Positions 46,781-54,859 of a DNA stretch of 64,000 bases are shown one piece after another. Both the position numbers and the translations under genes were made by a program. Numbering within the stretch: position 1 is the first letter of the stretch; every line of letters begins with the position of its first letter. The DNA is from Bacteroides faecis MAJ27 (GTDB lineage Bacteria > Bacteroidota > Bacteroidia > Bacteroidales > Bacteroidaceae), in NCBI RefSeq assembly GCF_900106755.1, contig NZ_FNNN01000017.1, positions 1 through 64,000 of the forward strand. Direction: 5' to 3'. The notes beneath the pieces were generated by a model. The model was not told where the DNA came from. It worked only from the letters and a program-made list of their open reading frames with translations, and did not search any database.

Positions 46781-49700
46781 TTATAAACCTAACTGGATTC
46801 CAAAGGAAAATGTACGTGGAATAGGGTAACGGCCTTGGTCAATTCCTCTTGAGAAAACATTGTAGCTCACGCCGGTAGAAGAACTTTCGCCCAGGTCGGG
46901 AGTATAGCCGGTATACTTGGTCAAGGTCAGCAGGTTTTCCATAGATACGTAAAGACGCAGGTTCTGGATCATAGCTTTTTGTAGCCATTGTTTAGGGAAG
47001 GTATAACCGATATCAATCGTTTTCAGTCGTACGTAAGAGCCGTCTTCCAGCCATCTGTCGGTATAAGCCAGTTTATTGTCCGTACCGTCTACCTTTGAGA
47101 AACGGGGCATGTCGGTATTCGGGTTATCCGGTCTCCATGAGTTGGCGACGTTCGTGCTTAAGTTACCGTTGAATGCGCCTGATTCGAGGCAATAGCGCGG
47201 ATAATTATAAATCTTGTTGCCTGCCACACCGTCGATAAAGATGTTGAGGTCGAAGTTGTTCCAGTCGCCGCCTAACCTCAGTCCGAAGGTGAAGTTAGGA
47301 AGGGGGCTGCCTACGTCGTGCTGGTCATTCGTGTCGATTTTTCCGTCGCCGTTCCAGTCTTTGTAGCGTACATCGCCTACTTGTGCACCCGGTTGAATCA
47401 GTTCACCTTTTCTGTTCTTGTAGTTTTCGATTTCTTCCATGCTGCGGAAGATACCGTCTGTTTCAATCAGGTTGAAGTAAGACATGGAATGTCCTTTCTT
47501 AAACATGTTGATACCGCGTCCGCCTGCTCCGTGAGCCGAATAACCGGAGATAGACATATACTTTCCGCCGGCGTTGATTTCAGTCACCTTGTTGTTTGCC
47601 GTACTTAGGTTGGCGCCGATGTAGTAGTTTGCTTTGTCACCGATAGAACTGCGCCATGTAGCGGAAATTTCGATACCCTTGTTTTGTACTTGTCCCGCAT
47701 TCTGGATGGAGAGTCCGTTGATACCGGTAGAAGAGGCGTAAGGAATCGGCAGCAATACATTATTTGTATTTTTGATATAAGCATCTGCGGTTAGTGCCAG
47801 TTTCCCGTTCAGTAAAGTTACGTCCAGGCCGATGTTGTAAGTTTCCGTATTTTCCCATGTCAGGTTGTCCGGTGATACGGCATTTACAAAAGGTAGCTTA
47901 CCAAACCATATCGAGTTGCCTTGCAGGTAGTTCATACCGTCGCTTACCACACTCAATGTAGGATAATAGCTGTCCATTTCCTGATTACCCAGTTTACCGT
48001 AGCTTAAACGCAGTTTCACTTGGTCGAAGATGTTTTCCAACGGGCGGAAGAACTTTTCACGGTTGATGTTCCATCCCACAGAGACTGAGGGGAAGCTGCC
48101 AAAACGATGTCCGTCTTTGAAGCGTGATGAACCGTCACGACGGATAGAAGCAGAGAACAGATAACGGTCGTCGTATGAATACATCACACGTCCGAAGAGA
48201 GAAACCAATGCCTGTTCGTGTATGGAACTGCTGGATTTCATGGTAGTCACGTTGCCGGTCATTGTGTCGATAAATTTCGGAAGGTCGGAGTTGCTTCCGT
48301 TCAGTCCGTAGCTTTTATCTTTCTGTGCAGAATAGCCTACCATTCCCGAAACTGTATGCTTGCCGAAGGTGCGGTCATAATTCAACGTATTTTCCAGTAC
48401 CCATGAGTCGAAGCTTGAAAAACTTTCCGAAAGGTCCGGTGCTTCATTGGTTCCATAAGTCCCCAAGTCATATACGCCTGTATAATTACGGTTTTTCGTG
48501 TGATTTCTTCTCATACCCAGGTTCAACTTGTATTTTAATCCGTTGATGATTTCAGCTTGGAGGTATGCGTTCAGAAAGATTTGTGTACTTTCGCTCGTAA
48601 TATCATTGATTTCAGAGATTGCATAAGGGTTCGGAAGGTTGATGTCTGCAGAGGTACCCCATCCTGTAGCGTTCTCCGGGTCGAAAATAGGAATAACGCT
48701 GGGGAAACGCAACAAGCCGTTCATCGTATCCTGATCCGTACCGCCTTTGCCTTCTGCCATGCGAAGGATTAAAGACTCGCCTACAGTGACGCGGTTGTTG
48801 AGAAAGCTGAAGTCGCTTTTCAACCGGATGTTATAAGATTCGTGGCTGCTGTTGCGCATGATGCCGTCTTTATTCAGATAGCCACCGGATGCACTGAATG
48901 ATGCGTTTTTTGAACCGCCTGTGACAGCTACGTTTGCTTTGTACACCATGGCTGTATTCAGTATGACATCTTGCCAGTCCGTACCTTCACCGGTATATGG
49001 CACTGCATCGGTTTCTGCACCATAACCATCAGCGGCAAGTCCGTAATAGCGTGCGAAACGGCTGTATTCTTCGCCATTCAGTACGTTCAGTTTTTTAGGG
49101 TTCTGCTGAACACCTGTGAAGAAATTAACGTCCACTTTGGTCGGCATTTCCTTGCGACCGCCTTTGGTGGTAATCAATACTACACCGCCTGCTGCACGGG
49201 AACCATAGATGGCAGCTGCAGCCGCATCTTTCAATACCTCTATAGACTGGATGTCGTTGGGATCTACCATATTGATATCGCCGAATGCACCGTCAACAAT
49301 AAATAGTGGAGCATTGTTGGATAAAGAGCTGATACCGCGAACGTTGATCGTAGTTCCGTCATTCGGGTTACCGCTTGAACTCATGACGGACACACCCGCA
49401 ATTTTTCCTTGTAATGCATTAGCCGCAGAAGTTGCTACATCTCCATTCAGTTCTTTCGTTCCTACGGAACTGACAGCCCCCGAGAGGTGGCTCTTCTTTA
49501 CCGTACCGTAGCCGATAACGACCACTTGATCCAGCTGAACATTGTCTTCTGACATTGAGATATTGATGGGAGAGTTGGAAGAAACTTTTCTTTCAACTGT
49601 TTTCATGCCTATAGTCGAGAAAACGAGTATGTCGTTCATCTTTGTCTGAATGGTGTATTGCCCATCTAAATTTGTGATAGTGCCGTTGGTGGTTCCTTTC

Positions 49701-49834
49701 ACCTGAACTGTAACTCCGGGCATCGGTTCATTGGTCGAAGCCTCCGTTACTACACCCGTAACCTTTATTTCCTGGGCAAATCCGGAAAGGGTTATGAGGC
49801 ATAATATAAAGAATAAATAAAATCTTTTTTTCAT
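46781..49834 (-). CDS. SusC-like TonB-dependent transporter (PUL B)
   Basis: The chosen ATG (49834) gives 1017 residues and a proper signal peptide (MKKRFYLFFILCLITLSGFA, cleavage near FAQ). An upstream in-frame extension lacks secretion features. The carboxypeptidase-regulatory-like domain (EIKVTGVVTEASTNEPMPGV), TonB-box-like LDQVVVIGYG, plug (NALQGKIAGVSVMSSSG, INVRGISSLSNNAPLFIVDG) and barrel are intact, ending FSFGIQLGL. There is no STN domain. The 218-bp space upstream separates it from the DUF4925-like gene and contains a hairpin but no recognisable promoter, so co-transcription with that gene is likely. Confidence 0.94.
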   Translation of the reverse strand: MKKRFYLFFILCLITLSGFAQEIKVTGVVTEASTNEPMPGVTVQVKGTTNGTITNLDGQYTIQTKMNDILVFSTIGMKTVERKVSSNSPINISMSEDNVQLDQVVVIGYGTVKKSHLSGAVSSVGTKELNGDVATSAANALQGKIAGVSVMSSSGNPNDGTTINVRGISSLSNNAPLFIVDGAFGDINMVDPNDIQSIEVLKDAAAAAIYGSRAAGGVVLITTKGGRKEMPTKVDVNFFTGVQQNPKKLNVLNGEEYSRFARYYGLAADGYGAETDAVPYTGEGTDWQDVILNTAMVYKANVAVTGGSKNASFSASGGYLNKDGIMRNSSHESYNIRLKSDFSFLNNRVTVGESLILRMAEGKGGTDQDTMNGLLRFPSVIPIFDPENATGWGTSADINLPNPYAISEINDITSESTQIFLNAYLQAEIINGLKYKLNLGMRRNHTKNRNYTGVYDLGTYGTNEAPDLSESFSSFDSWVLENTLNYDRTFGKHTVSGMVGYSAQKDKSYGLNGSNSDLPKFIDTMTGNVTTMKSSSSIHEQALVSLFGRVMYSYDDRYLFSASIRRDGSSRFKDGHRFGSFPSVSVGWNINREKFFRPLENIFDQVKLRLSYGKLGNQEMDSYYPTLSVVSDGMNYLQGNSIWFGKLPFVNAVSPDNLTWENTETYNIGLDVTLLNGKLALTADAYIKNTNNVLLPIPYASSTGINGLSIQNAGQVQNKGIEISATWRSSIGDKANYYIGANLSTANNKVTEINAGGKYMSISGYSAHGAGGRGINMFKKGHSMSYFNLIETDGIFRSMEEIENYKNRKGELIQPGAQVGDVRYKDWNGDGKIDTNDQHDVGSPLPNFTFGLRLGGDWNNFDLNIFIDGVAGNKIYNYPRYCLESGAFNGNLSTNVANSWRPDNPNTDMPRFSKVDGTDNKLAYTDRWLEDGSYVRLKTIDIGYTFPKQWLQKAMIQNLRLYVSMENLLTLTKYTGYTPDLGESSSTGVSYNVFSRGIDQGRYPIPRTFSFGIQLGL

Positions 49835-50052
49835 AATACTTAGGGTATTAAACATATATTGTTTTTGGGGAGGTATGAGGTATAGGTACTGCACATTTAT
49901 CTTCTTGATTGATGGCTCATACTTAATGTATCAGCAATCAATAAATGTAGTTTGAATTGGAGAGAATGCTTTGATTCTCTCCTTTCATTTCTTACTGCAA
50001 TGAAAATAGATGTGATGTTATCTGAGGGTACCTTATGATCATAAACCTTACA
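49835..50052 (-). other. Leader between DUF4925-like gene and susC (PUL B)
   Basis: No TAnnTTTG promoter was found. A perfect 9-bp stem GGAGAGAAT/ATTCTCTCC with a six-base loop lies at 49959-49982, without a downstream T-tract on the transcribed strand. Confidence 0.45.
49959..49982 (-). terminator. Intercistronic hairpin ahead of susC
   Basis: Perfect 9-bp inverted repeat GGAGAGAAT and ATTCTCTCC. It could reduce read-through or set differential mRNA stability between the lipoprotein gene and susC. Confidence 0.4.
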
Positions 50053-51453
50053 TTATTCTTTGACAAATTTTAATCCAAGTTTAACATAAGTACATTCGCC
50101 GGATCCAACTCCACTCTTCTCGTCATAGTTCTGATACTTTAAGGCGTTCGGAAGTGTCGACAGTAGCAGTGCTATATTTTCTTTATATGCTCCTAAGCTT
50201 TGGCTGTCAAGAAATTCGTTAATAACGGTCTTTGCCGCCGGGTCATTTGCCAGTTCTACTAATTTGGCTAAAATGTCTCTCAATGCAACTCCGTCTATGT
50301 TAAGTATTAATTTGTCACCATTAAGTTCATAATCACAAGGGATACCTTTTTCGAGCATCGGAACCAATAATTTAACCAGTTGTTTGGCTATTTCTTTTGT
50401 ATTTCCATAGTCTATTTCAGCACGGGTCCCGCGTGAGACGGGGGTTATAAATCCTTGGATAATATCAATGAGTAAACCCGAGTTGAGTTCAAGGTGTATT
50501 TTTTCATCCGGTTTTTCGGGATCGTAGTAGTAACGCATTGCATTGTGAGGCATGCCGTCTGAGCTGCTCCATTGTGGATGTTCAAGATCACCGCTATATG
50601 AATAAATAGCATACATACCGCCATTGGGTTTAGCTGTCACACTCTTCAGTAGGTTTGATATCCATTTTTGAACAGGCAAGTTGATGGGAAGATAATCTGC
50701 CATTATGGGATCACCTAATATAACAATAAGATATGTAAATATTCCGTTAGGTTGTTGCTTTAAATTGTCTACTCCTTCAATATAGCCGGGATCAATTGCT
50801 ACTTGAGAGTCCCAGTTAATCCACAATGGAGAAGTTGTTACGCAATTTATTCCCTCCATCATCGCATTGGTGTTAACCGGTGCAAGATTCCATGTGCCTG
50901 CCAGTTTTTGATTTGTCAGTTCGTAATTTATATCGACAGTCAGCTTTTCGTCTTCAATTTTCCCTTCATAGTCCATAGTATATGTTGGCTGGATATAGCT
51001 ACCTTTGAACATATAATTCATTCCATTTCTGAATAGAGGAACATTCGTAATGGTGATTTCCTTTTCTCCCGGAACCGGGCTATTGCCTGTATATTTAAGA
51101 CCCAGACCTTGAATCAGGTTAGCACCGGGAATCAAGCCGATTATACTTTCCAAATCAGTTTCTGCGGCAGCAAAGGTGATAGTAGCTGATTCATTTGTTT
51201 CATCCACTGCCATAACCACTTTTTTTCCTTCAAGGGGTTCTCCGTTGCAAGTCATAATTAACTCATAATCTCCTTCTATACTATAATCACCATTTAGATC
51301 AGGGAGTTCATCACCTTCTTCGTCAGTTCCATTGTTTTCTGTAAACTTCTGCTCAAGATATTCGTCATCGACACCATTGACACAAGAAGTAAATGTACTT
51401 GTGTAGCACAATAGACACGCTACTCCAATAAGATAAGATAGTTTGTTTTTCAT
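50053..51453 (-). CDS. DUF4925-like lipoprotein of PUL B
   Basis: The 466-residue lipoprotein has lipobox TFTSC (C24) and an acidic linker (~35-55). The N-terminal part (DYSIEGDYELIMTCNGEPL) recalls DUF4925-type proteins found next to Bacteroides SusC genes. The rest is soluble alpha/beta without catalytic motifs I recognise; a hydrophobic helix LKLLVPMLEKGIPCDY and a closing KLGLKFVKE are seen. A surface-binding or assembly role is possible, but the function is unknown. Its promoter carries the 30-bp PUL B element, which suggests that it leads the SusC-SusD-GH30-GH130 operon. Confidence 0.7.
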   Translation of the reverse strand: MKNKLSYLIGVACLLCYTSTFTSCVNGVDDEYLEQKFTENNGTDEEGDELPDLNGDYSIEGDYELIMTCNGEPLEGKKVVMAVDETNESATITFAAAETDLESIIGLIPGANLIQGLGLKYTGNSPVPGEKEITITNVPLFRNGMNYMFKGSYIQPTYTMDYEGKIEDEKLTVDINYELTNQKLAGTWNLAPVNTNAMMEGINCVTTSPLWINWDSQVAIDPGYIEGVDNLKQQPNGIFTYLIVILGDPIMADYLPINLPVQKWISNLLKSVTAKPNGGMYAIYSYSGDLEHPQWSSSDGMPHNAMRYYYDPEKPDEKIHLELNSGLLIDIIQGFITPVSRGTRAEIDYGNTKEIAKQLVKLLVPMLEKGIPCDYELNGDKLILNIDGVALRDILAKLVELANDPAAKTVINEFLDSQSLGAYKENIALLLSTLPNALKYQNYDEKSGVGSGECTYVKLGLKFVKE

Positions 51454-51483
51454 TGCATGTTATTTTTGTTATTTAATATGTGG

Positions 51484-51515
51484 CAAAGTTACTTGGCTTT
51501 ACTCCGTCAGACAAG
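51484..51515 (-). promoter_or_regulatory. Promoter of DUF4925-susC operon
   Basis: TAACTTTG (51484-51491) with a TTG-like -33 (CTTG, 51512-51515) 20 bp upstream on the minus strand; leader of about 25 nt. Confidence 0.65.
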
Positions 51516-51539
51516 TAGTATTTTATCATTTACTAATAC
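51510..51539 (-). promoter_or_regulatory. 30-bp PUL B regulatory element, copy 2
   Basis: Minus strand: GTATTAGT, 3 bases, TGATAAAAT, 3 bases, TACTTGTC. It starts 18 bp beyond the -7 box, identical in position to the other copies. Confidence 0.7.
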
Positions 51540-51742
51540 AATTCTATCGTTTTGTATTTCAAGCTGATTCTGCGAAAGGACAAATGTGCTATCAGTTTTT
51601 TTGATGCTGTTTGAATTCGCTGGATTGCCTGTGAAGGATGCTGATAGAGTATATTGGGGGGAAGGCAAATTTTCGGGGTATAATATTCATTTGTCGCTAT
51701 ACATTATATGATGAAAGTTATATTTTGTTTTGTTATCGAGGG

Positions 51743-51750
51743 CAAAGGTA
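51743..51750 (-). promoter_or_regulatory. Second -7-like box upstream of DUF4925-like gene
   Basis: TACCTTTG on the minus strand fits TAnnTTTG, with a TTG near the -33 spacing. If used, it would give a leader of about 280 nt. Confidence 0.35.
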
Positions 51751-51809
51751 TAAGGATATGTATTTTGATGCAAGTATTATGCTGTAATTAACAGCTATAA
51801 AAGAAGGAG

Positions 51810-51871
51810 TTTTATTACTTATAAGTAATAAAACTGTTATGATTCCCCATTTTATTACTTATAGGAAATAA
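51810..51871. repeat. 24-bp perfect palindrome plus second partial copy
   Basis: TTTTATTACTTA joined to its exact reverse complement spans 51810-51833. The same first 14 bases recur at 51850, 40 bp on, but the second arm there has decayed (TAGGAAATAA). No T-tract of terminator type follows on either strand. Confidence 0.6.
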
Positions 51872-51971
51872 TTTTTGTAGCCTATATAATGATAGTGCCA
51901 AGAGTTAAATTGAAAAAGGAGAAACTCGTTATTTCTAGTCTCTTCTTCTTCCTATTAATCATCTTGAATGA

Positions 51972-52889
51972 TTATTTGAAAACAATCTCCATGGGTCTAC
52001 CTATCCAAACTTGTGGTTGTTCTAAATTAAAGATGCGGGCAATTGTGGAAGCCACATCGTATTGCATCATACTTACATCGTCGAATCGGAGGCCTTTTTT
52101 AATATTCTTACCGGATATAATGAAAGCGGTTTCCATCTCTTGCATTGTTTTGCCTCCGTGTCCTTTATCAATGCCTCCGTGGTCGGAAGTTAATATAAAA
52201 ATAGTATCATCCAGCATTCCTGCATCTTTGACTGCCTGAACGATCTGTCCGACATAACTATCCAGTTCTTTAAGTTTCTCATAATATGCCGGAGTATCAT
52301 GTCCTTCTGTATGTCCCGTATGGTCGGGACCGTCGAAACAGATGGCTACCAATGCCGGATGTTTTTCCTTTATGTAAGAAGAGGACATATTACCTAATTC
52401 TTTGGGTGTTTTATTGCAGTCGGCCACATGGTAGTGGTAATTTAGAGAGAGTGTATCTACCAGATATTTAATACCTTCCCATTCGTACAGACAGCCGATT
52501 TCTGCTTCCGGTCGAGCATCGCGCAGCAACTGGAAAACAGTCGGGAAGATACCGTTCTTGTTTAATACGCGTGATGGAAGTTCCGGAGTTTTAGATCCCC
52601 ATTCGGTATATCCGTGTAGTTCCGGTCCGGCTCCCATAAACATGGATGCCCAGTTGATGGCACTGGAAGAGGGGAGGGCGGAACGCTTTTTCAACGTATA
52701 AGAACCGTCTTCCATCAGTTTCTTCACATTGGGCATATCTGCCTTAGGAAGGCTGTAGGCTCCCCAGCCGTCTAAACCGATGAAGACAACGTGTTTGGCT
52801 TTATCTTTTCCTTTGGCATTGCAGGAGAAGGTGAAACTGAAGAGAAGGGCGAATGTAGCAAGTAGGGTTAAAAAGGTTTGTTTATTCAT
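51972..52889 (-). CDS. Alkaline-phosphatase-superfamily phosphodiesterase/phosphatase
   Basis: The 305-residue secreted protein has a signal peptide ending near residue 25. Metal-site residues of the superfamily are present: D40 in FIGLDGWG, a nucleophile position taken by S76 in PSSSAINWASM (Thr in most nucleotide pyrophosphatases), GPDHTGHTEGHD and SDHGGIDKGHGG. It should hydrolyse a phosphate ester or diester in the periplasm. It forms part of PUL B and has its own promoter with the 30-bp element, so it is likely co-regulated with the calcineurin-type phosphoesterase at 37301-39805; together they hint at a phosphorylated glycan. Confidence 0.85.
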   Translation of the reverse strand: MNKQTFLTLLATFALLFSFTFSCNAKGKDKAKHVVFIGLDGWGAYSLPKADMPNVKKLMEDGSYTLKKRSALPSSSAINWASMFMGAGPELHGYTEWGSKTPELPSRVLNKNGIFPTVFQLLRDARPEAEIGCLYEWEGIKYLVDTLSLNYHYHVADCNKTPKELGNMSSSYIKEKHPALVAICFDGPDHTGHTEGHDTPAYYEKLKELDSYVGQIVQAVKDAGMLDDTIFILTSDHGGIDKGHGGKTMQEMETAFIISGKNIKKGLRFDDVSMMQYDVASTIARIFNLEQPQVWIGRPMEIVFK

Positions 52890-52957
52890 GATATTGTTAT
52901 TTATATGGTTAATGTTTTATTCATTATTTAATGGGGAGGACCCTAACTAATGATAGG

Positions 52958-52989
52958 CAAAGGTAGGACTATTTTAGGGGGAAGACAAA
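52958..52989 (-). promoter_or_regulatory. Promoter of phosphatase gene
   Basis: TTTG (52986-52989), 20 bp, TACCTTTG (52958-52965) on the minus strand, a full consensus match. Confidence 0.75.
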
Positions 52990-53013
52990 TATAATATTAG
53001 CAGATACTAATAC
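52984..53013 (-). promoter_or_regulatory. 30-bp PUL B regulatory element, copy 3
   Basis: Minus strand: GTATTAGT, 3 bases, TGCTAATATT, 2 bases, ATTTGTC, overlapping the -33 box, 18 bp beyond the -7 box. Confidence 0.7.
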
Positions 53014-53385
53014 TTTTTATACTATTTCTTTGGATGCTCTATATTTTGATTTTGCTTTTCGATATCCTGATTGTAAATTTATGCGCATACGTTTTTTGTA
53101 TGTAATATTAACTGTCAACATAGTTTTCTTCTCCAAAGATGAATAGACTCTCTTTTTGTTAGAGATAATATCTTTACAGTTTTAGAATAAACGGTCACAA
53201 TGTTTTTAATAAATAGTTGAAGGGTTTATTATAAACGGTCTCCAAGTTTATTAGACACTATTTTGGAAGAATTTTCGGATTATTGGGGAATTATATAAAC
53301 AAAATGGGGGTGTGCCAGCATTTTGACACAACTCCATGAATAATAGTTTTCAGTACGAATGGAAACTATAGTATAATATTGATTA

Positions 53386-54636
53386 TCAATTGTTGCAATG
53401 ATAAGAGTGGTCTTTCGGGAAATCTTCTCCCTCCCATGCTTTTTTCGACGTCCAAGGCAGTGGAGCATCTGTCCAGAATGGAGCATCGGCAGGGAGACCT
53501 AACGGCAGGAAGGCGAGAGATGCCATATATAGGCTGCCATTGTTGGTATAATAGTCAGATATATCAGGCTGAGAACCATTGAATCCTAATGTAAGGAAGC
53601 CTTTTTCATTGAAATTATGATTGTCTCCAAACATACGTTTGATGACTGCCGTCATAGCAGAACGTACTTGACCGTTTGGTAATTCTTTGGGTAGCCAATG
53701 GCGCCAGGCGAGCAGGGCCAAGGTCTGTAAGGAGCCTGTGCGGTAAGTGATAGACCGTCCGACGACAGGTAGTGTACCTTCCGGAGAGATGAGGCGTTCG
53801 AGAATGATTCCGAATCGTTGCGCGCGTTTGATCGCTTCATGATAGTTACAGCCGGGCATATTTCCAATCTTTTTATGTTTGCCGGCTTCGGTAATGATCT
53901 CCAGTGTTTCTATATACATAGGATGTATGACAAAACTGTTGTAATAGTCGAAAGCGAAATTAGGACCGTCCGAGTACCAGCCGTCTCCTATATACCATTC
54001 TTCTATTTTACGCAGAGAAGAACTGATGCGATAGGTATCGCTGGATGCACCTGCTTTCCGGAGAAATGATTCGACAGTGGCGCTGAACAACAGCCAGTTG
54101 CTATAAGAAGGGTCTACTCTCCTGAGATCAGTAAATTCAGCGATATATCGTTGTTTGGTGATGCTGTCTAATGGCATCCATAAAGCGTCATAGTTTCTTA
54201 AGAAACTCTCTGCAATAAAAGCGGCGTCTACCAATGTCTGATTCTCCTGACGCCATAGCAAATAATCGTTGGAATCCGGATCTACGGCATTGGCATAGCT
54301 TTTCAATGCCCATTCACGAAGTTGCCTGCGTCGGACTCCTTCCGGTGTGTCGTCATCCGGCAGTGACAGCCAGGGTGCCAGCCCTGCCATTAAACGTCCG
54401 ATGCATTCCATGTAGGTGACGTTCTTATTGCGTCCGTCCCATGTCGGACTTAATTCAACCAGCATATTCTGTTTTAGAAGCCCTTCGCTCATATTACTCA
54501 ATACAGGGGCTGCCATTCGGTACATTATATCACACCAGATTTCTCTGTCACTCTTTTCCGCTTTCTTTTTGGCACTGATACTTTTTATCGGAATCAGCAG
54601 AATAATGAATAGTAATAACCAATTGAGATTTTTCAT
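53386..54636 (-). CDS. Secreted DUF2264 protein of PUL B
   Basis: The chosen start (54636) gives 416 residues with a signal peptide or anchor (MKNLNWLLLFIILLIPIKSI). The body is DUF2264, an alpha/alpha-barrel: ECIGRLMAGLAPWLSL, LLFSATVESFLRKAG, GWYSDGPNFAFDYYNSFVIH, RYEL-like late motifs replaced by QRFGIILERLISPEGTLPVVGRS. The family occurs in polysaccharide loci and resembles glycoside hydrolases or lyases of (alpha/alpha)6 fold, but activity is unknown. It has its own promoter carrying the 30-bp element and is divergent from the DUF4832 gene. Confidence 0.8.
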   Translation of the reverse strand: MKNLNWLLLFIILLIPIKSISAKKKAEKSDREIWCDIMYRMAAPVLSNMSEGLLKQNMLVELSPTWDGRNKNVTYMECIGRLMAGLAPWLSLPDDDTPEGVRRRQLREWALKSYANAVDPDSNDYLLWRQENQTLVDAAFIAESFLRNYDALWMPLDSITKQRYIAEFTDLRRVDPSYSNWLLFSATVESFLRKAGASSDTYRISSSLRKIEEWYIGDGWYSDGPNFAFDYYNSFVIHPMYIETLEIITEAGKHKKIGNMPGCNYHEAIKRAQRFGIILERLISPEGTLPVVGRSITYRTGSLQTLALLAWRHWLPKELPNGQVRSAMTAVIKRMFGDNHNFNEKGFLTLGFNGSQPDISDYYTNNGSLYMASLAFLPLGLPADAPFWTDAPLPWTSKKAWEGEDFPKDHSYHCNN

Positions 54637-54696
54637 GTATTGCCTTATTTTTAAGATTAATCTTACGATCATGAACTGTCATAACGAATGATACGG

Positions 54697-54728
54697 CAAA
54701 GGTAGGATTATTCCGATAGTGGGACAAA
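54697..54728 (-). promoter_or_regulatory. Promoter of DUF2264 gene
   Basis: TTTG (54725-54728), 20 bp, TACCTTTG (54697-54704) on the minus strand; full consensus match. Confidence 0.75.
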
Positions 54729-54752
54729 TACAATTTTAGCATTCACTAATAC
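54723..54752 (-). promoter_or_regulatory. 30-bp PUL B regulatory element, copy 4, with tandem partial copy
   Basis: Minus strand: GTATTAGT, 3 bases, TGCTAAAATT, 2 bases, ATTTGTC. A further partial copy (GTATCAGT, 3 bases, TGATAA) lies 28 bp upstream at 54761-54780, as if the regulator binds directly repeated sites. Confidence 0.7.
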
Positions 54753-54829
54753 TTTTGCGTTATTTATCAGATACTGATACTTTCTTGTGCAAAATGACTG
54801 TAGGGTGATGCTTGTCTCCGGATTTGTTA

Positions 54830-54837
54830 TACATTTG
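54830..54837 (+). promoter_or_regulatory. -7 box of DUF4832 gene
   Basis: TACATTTG matches TAnnTTTG, 22 bp before the ATG at 54860. No correctly spaced -33 element is visible. Confidence 0.45.
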
Positions 54838-54859
54838 TCCGGTAAACAAAAATAAGACT

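Larger units (their letters stand above)
51454..51971. other. Regulatory intergenic region upstream of DUF4925-like gene
   Basis: No gene is present in these 518 bp. They hold the promoter and 30-bp element nearest the gene (51484-51539), a second -7-like box (51743-51750) and a 24-bp palindrome with a partial second copy (51810-51871). Confidence 0.65.
52890..53385. other. Intergenic region between phosphatase and DUF2264 genes
   Basis: No gene is present. It contains the phosphatase promoter (52958-52989), the 30-bp element (52984-53013) and two imperfect direct repeats beginning ATAAACGGTC at 53187 and 53231 (44 bp apart). Confidence 0.6.

Noticed and set aside
49835..49894. N-terminal extension of PUL B SusC
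   Set aside because: The added 20 residues would precede and spoil a good signal peptide; the ATG at 49834 is preferred.
53280..53486. 68-codon minus-strand frame
   Set aside because: It overlaps the 3' end of the DUF2264 gene in another frame, and no features support it.
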